This document shows positions 13,641 to 18,899 of a stretch of 18,899 nt of DNA, piece by piece. Under the pieces are notes generated by a model. The model was not told the DNA's origin, did no database searches, and saw nothing but the letters and a program-made list of their open reading frames with translations. The stretch spans positions 1-18,899 of the forward strand of contig NZ_JYJG01000127.1 in assembly GCF_000955955.1 (NCBI RefSeq). Reading direction: 5' to 3'. A program made the translations under genes and the position numbers. Position 1 is the first letter of the stretch; the number at the start of each line of letters is the position of its first letter. This DNA is from Lentzea aerocolonigenes. GTDB taxonomy: Bacteria; Actinomycetota; Actinomycetes; Mycobacteriales; Pseudonocardiaceae.

Positions 13641-14882
13641 ATGGCAATCGCAGAACACGTCGAGGCGACCCGGCAACCGTCGATCGCCAGGCTCGCGGGA
13701 ATCGACTTCGCCCGCGGTCTGGCGGTTTTCGGCATGTTCGCCGCGCACGTCGGCCCCACTCCCGAGGTCGGGGGCCCGCTCGGAGCCCTGATGGAGCTCG
13801 CCAACGGACGTGCGTCCGCGTTGTTCGCGACACTGGCCGGTCTGTCCCTCGCGATCATGTCCGGCCGCGCGGAACCCGCCACCGGGCTCGCCGGACGACG
13901 GGCTCGCGCCAAGATCACGATTCGCGCGGTGATCCTGTTCCTGTTCGGCACGCTGCTGACGATGACCGGCACCAGCGTGGTCGTCATCCTGGCGTACTAC
14001 GGCCTGTTCTTCCTGCTGGCACTGCCTTTCACCCGGCTCAGGGCGGTTCCGCTCGCGATCCTCGCCGCGGTGTGGGCGATCGCGGGCCCGGTGCTGTCCT
14101 TCGTGGTGCGCGACTGGCTGACCAGCACCGGCCTGGCCCGGACCCTCATCGCGCACGACCCGATCAGGATGATCGGCGGCGAAAGTGCCGTGCAGTTCTT
14201 CCTCACCGGTGGCTACCCGGTGCTGACCTGGATGCCGTTCGTGTTCGCCGGCATGGCACTCGGGCGCCTCGACCTCACCGCCGTCGCGACCAGGATTCGC
14301 CTGGCAATCATCGGCCCGGTGCTCGCCGTGGCCGGCTACGGCGGATCGTGGCTCCTGGTGCGGCTCGTCCCCGGCGCGAACTTCCCGCCGCGGCTCGGCG
14401 GCCCCAAGGCCGGTGACATCGCCAAGGGCGGCGACTTCCCCAAGGGCGGCGACATGCCTGCTTCCGGTGGCGTGCCGAACATCTCCGAGCTCACCGAGAA
14501 CGGTGAGCCGATGGGCGCGGTCCCCACGGACTCGGCACTGCGGCTGCTCGGTTCCGAGTCGCACAGCGGTGTCCCGTTCGAGATCGTCGGCGCGGTCGGC
14601 GTGGCGATCATCGCGCTGGTGGGATCGCTCTTCCTCGCCGAGAAGCTGCCCAAGTGGTGCCTGCCGGTGACGGCGGTCGGATCGATGTCGCTGACCGCGT
14701 ACGTGCTGCACGTGATCGCCATCGACGCGACCGGCTCGCAGCCGGGAGCTCCGGTGTACGTCCTGCTCGCGTTCATCGCAGGAGTGGTCGCGTTCGCACT
14801 GGTGTGGTCGCGGTTCTTCCGCCGCGGGCCGCTCGAGTTCCTGCTCGGCAAGGCCACCGCGGTGGCGCAGAAGCTCAAATAG
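13641..14882 (+). CDS. HGSNAT/DUF418-type polytopic acyltransferase-like membrane protein
   Basis: This 413-residue protein has about ten hydrophobic helices. The N-terminus has the family's entry motif: R-L-A-G-I-D-F-A-R-G-L-A-V-F-G-M at about residues 17-32, followed by A-A-H-V, with the His in the place expected for HGSNAT_cat/DUF418 proteins. The family moves acyl groups across or at the membrane onto sugars or lipids; the substrate is not known here. A soluble loop at about residues 245-310 contains three six-residue repeats of the kind P-K-G-G-D-F. The ATG at 13641 has only a weak ribosome site, so the start is less certain. The esterase gene begins 55 bases downstream, so the two may be co-transcribed. 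Confidence 0.8.
   Translation: MAIAEHVEATRQPSIARLAGIDFARGLAVFGMFAAHVGPTPEVGGPLGALMELANGRASALFATLAGLSLAIMSGRAEPATGLAGRRARAKITIRAVILFLFGTLLTMTGTSVVVILAYYGLFFLLALPFTRLRAVPLAILAAVWAIAGPVLSFVVRDWLTSTGLARTLIAHDPIRMIGGESAVQFFLTGGYPVLTWMPFVFAGMALGRLDLTAVATRIRLAIIGPVLAVAGYGGSWLLVRLVPGANFPPRLGGPKAGDIAKGGDFPKGGDMPASGGVPNISELTENGEPMGAVPTDSALRLLGSESHSGVPFEIVGAVGVAIIALVGSLFLAEKLPKWCLPVTAVGSMSLTAYVLHVIAIDATGSQPGAPVYVLLAFIAGVVAFALVWSRFFRRGPLEFLLGKATAVAQKLK
14404..14457 (+). repeat. Three 18-bp in-frame tandem repeats in the acyltransferase gene
   Basis: Units begin at 14404, 14422 and 14440, each close to CCAAGGGCGGCGACTTCC. They code for K-A-G-D-I-A, K-G-G-D-F-P and K-G-G-D-M-P in a predicted soluble loop. 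The last two units are the most alike, which suggests recent slippage. Confidence 0.75.
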
Positions 14883-14937
14883 ATGTCCACTGAGGACATT
14901 GCCGTCCAGACGCACCCCAAGGCAGGAACGGAACACC

Positions 14938-16236
14938 ATGCTCAGCCCACTGGACCTGTCGCTGATCCACGGGCCGATTCCCATCACCGCGACCGTTGCC
15001 GGTGTGCTCGCGCTGGTCACCCTGGCAGTCCGGAAGAACCGTTCGTGGTGGACCCGAGTCGTGCCAGTGTTGGCGCTGGCGTGCGTGGTGGCGGTGGCCC
15101 TGCTGAAGTTCGTGGTCGACCACGTGTGGAAACCGTGGCCGGAGCCGCTTCCCGGCGTCCTCGCCGTGTGGGCGGGCGCGGTGCTGCTCGCGGTGTGCCT
15201 GGCAGTCGCGCGGCTGCGTGCCGGACGGTGGTACTCGCGGGTCCTGAGCGTGCTGCTGGTGCTGGTCGTGACGGCGAGCGCGGTGACGGCGGCGAACGCG
15301 TACTTCGGCTTCTACCCCACGTCGCGGGCGGCGCTCGAGGTGTTCACGAACAACCGGGTGGACCTCGACGAGGCGGCGAAGCCGGCGTCGAGCGTGGTCG
15401 AGGTGCCCGCGGGCGGCAAGCTCGCCGATGTCTGGCGCAAGCCCGCGGACCTGCCCGGCAAGGGCACGGTGTCCGAGGCGGGGATCCCCGGCGTGTTCAA
15501 GGCGCGCAAGGCGTGGATCTACCTGCCGCCCGCCTACGCCGCGACGCCACGCCCGCGCCTGCCGGTCGTGGTGCTGCTCGCCGGGCAGCCGGGGTCGCCG
15601 CGCGACTGGTTCGACGCGGGCCGGCTCCCGGAGCGCCTGGACGCCTTCGCACGGGAGCACGACGGGCTGGCGCCGGTCGTGGTGGTGGCCGACCAGCTCG
15701 GCGCGCGGGCGGCGAACCCGCTGTGCCTGGACTCGAAACTGGGACAGTCGGAGACCTATCTCGCCCGTGAGGTCCCCGCCTGGATCAAGCAGCGGCTGAC
15801 CGTGGACGAACGCCGTGAGTCCTGGACCATCGCGGGCCTCTCCCAGGGCGGCACGTGCGCTCTGCAGCTCGCCGTGCGCGCGCCGGACGTGTACGGCAAC
15901 TTCATCGACCTCACCGGTCAGCGCGAACCCGCGCTCGGCTCCCGCGCCCAGACGGTCAAGGCCGCGTTCGGCGGGGACGAGGCGGCGTTCACACGCGTCA
16001 ACCCGATGGACATCCTTGCCCGCGAACGGTTTCCGCAGACCGCCGGCGTGATCGTGGCCGGTCGGGACGACGTCCACTACCGCCAGGCCGACGCCGAGGT
16101 GTTCGAGGCCTGCCGCAGGGCCGGTGTGGACGTGCAGTGGAAGGAACTGCCGGGAGCACACGACTGGAACGTGTGGCGGCCGGGCCTTTACGACTCCCTG
16201 CCGTGGCTCGCCGCACGAACGGGCCTGAGCAGATGA
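14938..16236 (+). CDS. Membrane-anchored alpha/beta-hydrolase esterase (putative aminoacyl-lipid hydrolase)
   Basis: This 432-residue protein starts at ATG 14938, preceded by AGGAACGGA. The N-terminal 120 residues hold three to four transmembrane helices (about 15-32, 42-60, 73-92, 103-120). The C-terminal 250 residues are an esterase D/antigen-85-like (PF00756-type) hydrolase. The nucleophile elbow G-L-S-Q-G-G is at S302, an acid candidate lies in G-R-D-D (about 377/378), and the catalytic H408 is in G-A-H-D-W. The topology suggests that the catalytic domain faces outward. Its stop is 26 bases before the preferred start of the MprF-like gene. In Enterococcus faecium and corynebacteria, as I recall, such hydrolases (AhyD type) are tied to aminoacyl-phosphatidylglycerol synthases and remove the amino acid. 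That role is inferred here from the pairing. Confidence 0.85.
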   Translation: MLSPLDLSLIHGPIPITATVAGVLALVTLAVRKNRSWWTRVVPVLALACVVAVALLKFVVDHVWKPWPEPLPGVLAVWAGAVLLAVCLAVARLRAGRWYSRVLSVLLVLVVTASAVTAANAYFGFYPTSRAALEVFTNNRVDLDEAAKPASSVVEVPAGGKLADVWRKPADLPGKGTVSEAGIPGVFKARKAWIYLPPAYAATPRPRLPVVVLLAGQPGSPRDWFDAGRLPERLDAFAREHDGLAPVVVVADQLGARAANPLCLDSKLGQSETYLAREVPAWIKQRLTVDERRESWTIAGLSQGGTCALQLAVRAPDVYGNFIDLTGQREPALGSRAQTVKAAFGGDEAAFTRVNPMDILARERFPQTAGVIVAGRDDVHYRQADAEVFEACRRAGVDVQWKELPGAHDWNVWRPGLYDSLPWLAARTGLSR

Positions 16237-16262
16237 CCCGCAATGACCATCAGGAAACGAGA

Positions 16263-18713
16263 ATGATGAGCACACAAGTGGACCGGATCATCCGACCGAT
16301 CGGCCGACTGTTCCGGACGGCTCCGCTGACCTGTGTCTTCCTCATCGCGTTCTGGACGATCGGCGCGCTGACCGGTGCGCTCGGCGGTCCGAACGACGAC
16401 TTGCTCGCCCACATCGGCTTCGGCACCGACAGTCCGTTGTGGACGGCGTTCTCCTCGGCGCTGTGGGCCATGGATCTCACCGGTTACGTCGTGACCACCG
16501 TGCTGCTGCTCGTCTTCGGCGCGCTGGCCGAACGCGAGCTCGGCGCCCTGCGCACCGCGGCGATCTTCCTGGTCTCCCACGTGGCCGGGGTGTTCCTGGG
16601 CTACGGGGTGGTGCTGCTCGGCGGCGCCCTGCACTGGTTCTGGCTCGAGTCGCTCACGGGTGCGGTCGCGGCCGGCCCGTCGATCGGCGGGGTGGGGCTC
16701 GCGCTGGCGCTGACGTTCCGCATGCCGGTGTTGTGGCGGCGCCGCGTCCGGCTCATGACGGCCCTGTCGCTGGTCGTGCTCACGTTGTACTCCGGCTGGC
16801 TGGAGGACCTGCTGCGGCTGACCGGTGGCGTGGCCGGACTGCTGATCGGCGCGTTCTTCCTGCGCCGCGACGAGGCCCGCACGCCGGGAACCCGGGCGGA
16901 GACCAGGGTTCTCGTCGCCCTGCTGGTGGCGGCGTCGGCACTCGGACCGGTGGTGGCGATGATGTCGCCGTTCCCGAACGGCCCGCTGTCGTGGTTCTCC
17001 GACGTGGTGGCCGTCGCCCAGCCGGCGCAGGACGACGTGGATCTCGCCTGCGCCTCTGACGGGGCCGAGCAGTGCCGCACGATGCTGATCCAGTTGTCCT
17101 ACGGGCGGTTCCCGGCGCTGGTGATGTCGCTGCTGCCGGCGTTGCTGCTGCTGGTGCTCGCGGAAGGGCTGCGACGCGGGCGGCGGTTCGCGTGGTGGGC
17201 GGCACTGGGTTCCACCGCGGCGTACGCGGCTGTCACCGGGTGGTACGTCGCGGAAGCCGCGCGGTTCCCGGACAACGGCGAGCTGGAAGCCGGTTTCTCC
17301 TACGGCGTGCCCATCCTGGCGCCACTCGTCATCGCCGTCGTGCTGTTGCTGACCCGCAAGCACTTCACCGTGAAACTGCCCCGGCACGCGATCCGGAAGT
17401 TCTGGCGGTTCACCCTGGGCAGCATCGGTCTGCTGTCCGCGCTGTACGTGCTCGGCGGCTACCTGGTCCGCGACCAGTTCTCGCCGGTGCCGGGCTTCGC
17501 GCAGTTGCTCGCGGACCTGCCCACGCGGTTCCTGCCGCCGGGCTACCTCGGCGCGGTGCCGTTGCGGTTCAAGGCAGACGGGTTCGTCGCCACGGTGCTG
17601 TTCGAGTACACCGGCGTGGTGTTCTGGCTGATCGTGCTGGCGGGTCTGCTGATGGCCTCGTGGCGCGCGTGGCCGTCGTCGTCGGAGCAGGAAGCTGCGC
17701 AGGCCCGCGAGCTGATGCGGCGGCACGGCGGTTCGTCGTTGGCGTACATGACCACGTGGCGCGGCAACGAGTACTGGTTCACCCCGGACGGCGAGACGGT
17801 GATCGCGTACCGGGTGGTGGCCACGATCGCGCTGACCGTCGGCGACCCGATCGGCCCCGCACGGGTCGACGCCGTGCGGGGGTTCGCCGAGTTCTGCCAG
17901 GAGAACGGCTGGACGCCGTGCCTCTACAGCATCACCGCCGGGACTCGGGACGAGGTCGCCTCGCTCGGCTGGCCGGCGGTGCAGGTCGCGGAGGACACCG
18001 TGATCGAACTGGAGACGCTCGCGTTCACCGGCAAGAAGTGGCAGGACGTCCGGACAGCGTTGAACAAGGCAGCGAAGGAAGGCATCACCGCCGAGTGGTG
18101 CACCTACGCCGACGCGCCGTACGCGATCACCGACCAGATCCGGTCGATCTCGACGGAATGGGTGGCGGACAAGGGTTTGCCGGAGATGGGCTTCACCCTC
18201 GGTGGCCTCGAGGAACTCACCGGCGACGGCGTGCGCTGCCTGCTCGCCATCGACGCCGACCGCACCGTGCACGGCATCACAAGCTGGCTGCCGGTCTACG
18301 CCGACGGCGAGGTCGTGGGGTACACGCTCGACTTCATGCGCCGCCGTGCCAACGGTTTCCGCGGCACCATGGAGTTCCTGATCGCCTCGGCCGCGCTGGA
18401 GCTGAAGACCGAGGGAGTCCGGTTCCTCAGCCTGTCGGGCGCACCGCTGGCCCGGCTGGACCGCGGTGAACGTCCTCGCCTGCTGCAGCGGGTGCTGGAC
18501 GTCACCGGACAGGTGATGGAACCGGTGTACGGGTTCCGCTCGCTGTTCGCGTTCAAGGCGAAGTTCCAGCCGACGTACCGGCCGATGTACATGGCCTACC
18601 CGGACGCGGCCGCACTGCCGCGCATCGCCAACGCCGTGAGCCGGGCCTATCTGCCCCACGTCACCGCACGACAGGGCCTGCGCCTCACCGCCAAGCTGGC
18701 CGGCCGCTCCTGA
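16263..18713 (+). CDS. MprF-like aminoacyl-lipid synthase (DUF2156) with degenerate rhomboid-like N-terminus
   Basis: The protein has 816 residues. Residues 1-210 form a rhomboid-like six-helix bundle. Its G-P-S-I-G-G stretch at about 138 sits where active rhomboids have G-x-S-G, and G-G-V-A-G-L-L-I-G near 185 lacks the catalytic His. It is therefore probably not a protease. Several further helices span to about 470. Residues about 478-816 are the soluble DUF2156/LPG-synthase C domain, a double GNAT-like fold that transfers an amino acid from aminoacyl-tRNA to a lipid on the cytoplasmic face. No lysyl-tRNA synthetase domain is fused, unlike LysX. The ATG at 16263 has AGGAA six bases upstream. 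An earlier in-frame ATG at 16233 overlaps the esterase stop (ATGA). The amino acid and the lipid are unknown. Confidence 0.9.
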   Translation: MMSTQVDRIIRPIGRLFRTAPLTCVFLIAFWTIGALTGALGGPNDDLLAHIGFGTDSPLWTAFSSALWAMDLTGYVVTTVLLLVFGALAERELGALRTAAIFLVSHVAGVFLGYGVVLLGGALHWFWLESLTGAVAAGPSIGGVGLALALTFRMPVLWRRRVRLMTALSLVVLTLYSGWLEDLLRLTGGVAGLLIGAFFLRRDEARTPGTRAETRVLVALLVAASALGPVVAMMSPFPNGPLSWFSDVVAVAQPAQDDVDLACASDGAEQCRTMLIQLSYGRFPALVMSLLPALLLLVLAEGLRRGRRFAWWAALGSTAAYAAVTGWYVAEAARFPDNGELEAGFSYGVPILAPLVIAVVLLLTRKHFTVKLPRHAIRKFWRFTLGSIGLLSALYVLGGYLVRDQFSPVPGFAQLLADLPTRFLPPGYLGAVPLRFKADGFVATVLFEYTGVVFWLIVLAGLLMASWRAWPSSSEQEAAQARELMRRHGGSSLAYMTTWRGNEYWFTPDGETVIAYRVVATIALTVGDPIGPARVDAVRGFAEFCQENGWTPCLYSITAGTRDEVASLGWPAVQVAEDTVIELETLAFTGKKWQDVRTALNKAAKEGITAEWCTYADAPYAITDQIRSISTEWVADKGLPEMGFTLGGLEELTGDGVRCLLAIDADRTVHGITSWLPVYADGEVVGYTLDFMRRRANGFRGTMEFLIASAALELKTEGVRFLSLSGAPLARLDRGERPRLLQRVLDVTGQVMEPVYGFRSLFAFKAKFQPTYRPMYMAYPDAAALPRIANAVSRAYLPHVTARQGLRLTAKLAGRS

Positions 18714-18732
18714 CCGGCCACAGTGGACCGAA

Positions 18733-18769
18733 CCGGTCGGCTCGGGAGATCCGGCCGACCGGCGGGGTC
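18733..18769 (+). terminator. Hairpin after the MprF-like gene, overlapping motif copy
   Basis: CCGGTCGGC (18733-18741) pairs with GCCGACCGG (18754-18762), with a 12-base loop. The 3' arm is part of the exact second copy (18754-18769) of the 16-base intergenic motif seen at 12299. There is no T tract. Confidence 0.5.
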
Positions 18770-18824
18770 CGTACCGACACCTGACGGATGTCCGGTGACC
18801 CGGCCGCACCGAGACAGTGTTCGT

Positions 18825-18899
18825 GTGAAACAGATGCCACCATCACCGGACACCTCACCCGCGCCGGAGGCATCGCCTCCGGAGACGTCAGCTCCCTCG
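18825..18899 (+). CDS. Start of a Pro/Ser-rich protein (runs off the window end)
   Basis: A GTG at 18825, or an ATG at 18834 in the same frame, opens a frame that stays open to the window end. It encodes a Pro/Ser/Glu-rich N-terminus (M-P-P-S-P-D-T-S-P-A-P-E). No clear ribosome site is visible and only 25 codons are seen, so the family cannot be told. A hairpin of codon repeats (18864-18882) lies inside it. A 10-bp inverted repeat (TGTCCGGTGA, 18789-18798, with 18843-18852) flanks the start. Confidence 0.35.
   Translation, partial: MKQMPPSPDTSPAPEASPPETSAPS

Noticed and set aside
12813..15020. 735-codon open frame on the minus strand, and similarly long ones at 14875-16275 and 16188-18809
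   Set aside because: They are opposite-strand shadows of real genes. Their products are His/Arg/Gln/Asp-rich without domains, as expected from GC-rich third positions read backwards.
18864..18882. Hairpin CCGGAGGC-ATC-GCCTCCGG
   Set aside because: It lies in a Pro/Glu/Ser-rich coding start and is likely a by-product of repeated GAG/CCG/TCG-type codons. There is no T tract.

Overview
The window is high-GC DNA with nearly saturated GC at third codon positions. It carries an SsgA-family (SALP) gene, an ECF sigma/anti-sigma pair, a secreted three-lobed ricin-type lectin and DUF2156-type lipid aminoacylation machinery. Together these point to a sporulating actinomycete. My inference is Pseudonocardiales-like, but I cannot name a genus from sequence alone. 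No transposase, CRISPR array, rRNA or intact prophage gene is visible.

Layout. 1-31 is the 5' end of a minus-strand tRNA-Gly. An SsgB-like gene (minus) follows. Divergent to it is a compact operon of ECF sigma factor, RskA-like anti-sigma factor and PGPGW membrane protein. A tRNA-Val(CAC) with a perfect 19-bp terminator comes next. A patatin-like lipase (minus) and an AraC-type regulator (plus) then share a 99-bp divergent promoter region. A secreted M15-type peptidase (minus) faces a small unknown gene plus a NUDIX hydrolase, across a palindrome-rich intergenic region. The secreted lectin with its terminator, a frame-shifted gene remnant, and a NarL-type response regulator/histidine kinase pair (4-bp overlap) follow.

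From 9.8 kb the theme is the cell envelope. A DUF2076 protein faces a half-size ABC exporter convergently, and the exporter is divergent from a Spo0M-like protein. The DUF2076 and Spo0M proteins are unrelated at their N-termini but carry the same kind of C-terminal tail: NPAF/GYG repeats, a Gly/Ala-rich hydrophobic stretch and an acidic end. Then come three genes on the plus strand: a polytopic HGSNAT/DUF418-type acyltransferase, a membrane-anchored alpha/beta-hydrolase esterase, and a large MprF-like protein with a degenerate rhomboid-like N-terminus. The last two are tightly coupled. I read them as an aminoacyl-lipid synthesis and turnover module, possibly linked to the acyltransferase. The window ends in the first codons of a Pro/Ser-rich protein.

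A short intergenic motif (consensus GCCGAYYGGCGGGGT) recurs between genes in the 9.7-18.8 kb half. I found no complete, clearly novel multi-gene defence or mobile system. The best leads are the shared C-terminal module, the acyltransferase/esterase/pseudorhomboid-MprF cluster, and the palindrome cluster at 5.8-5.9 kb.
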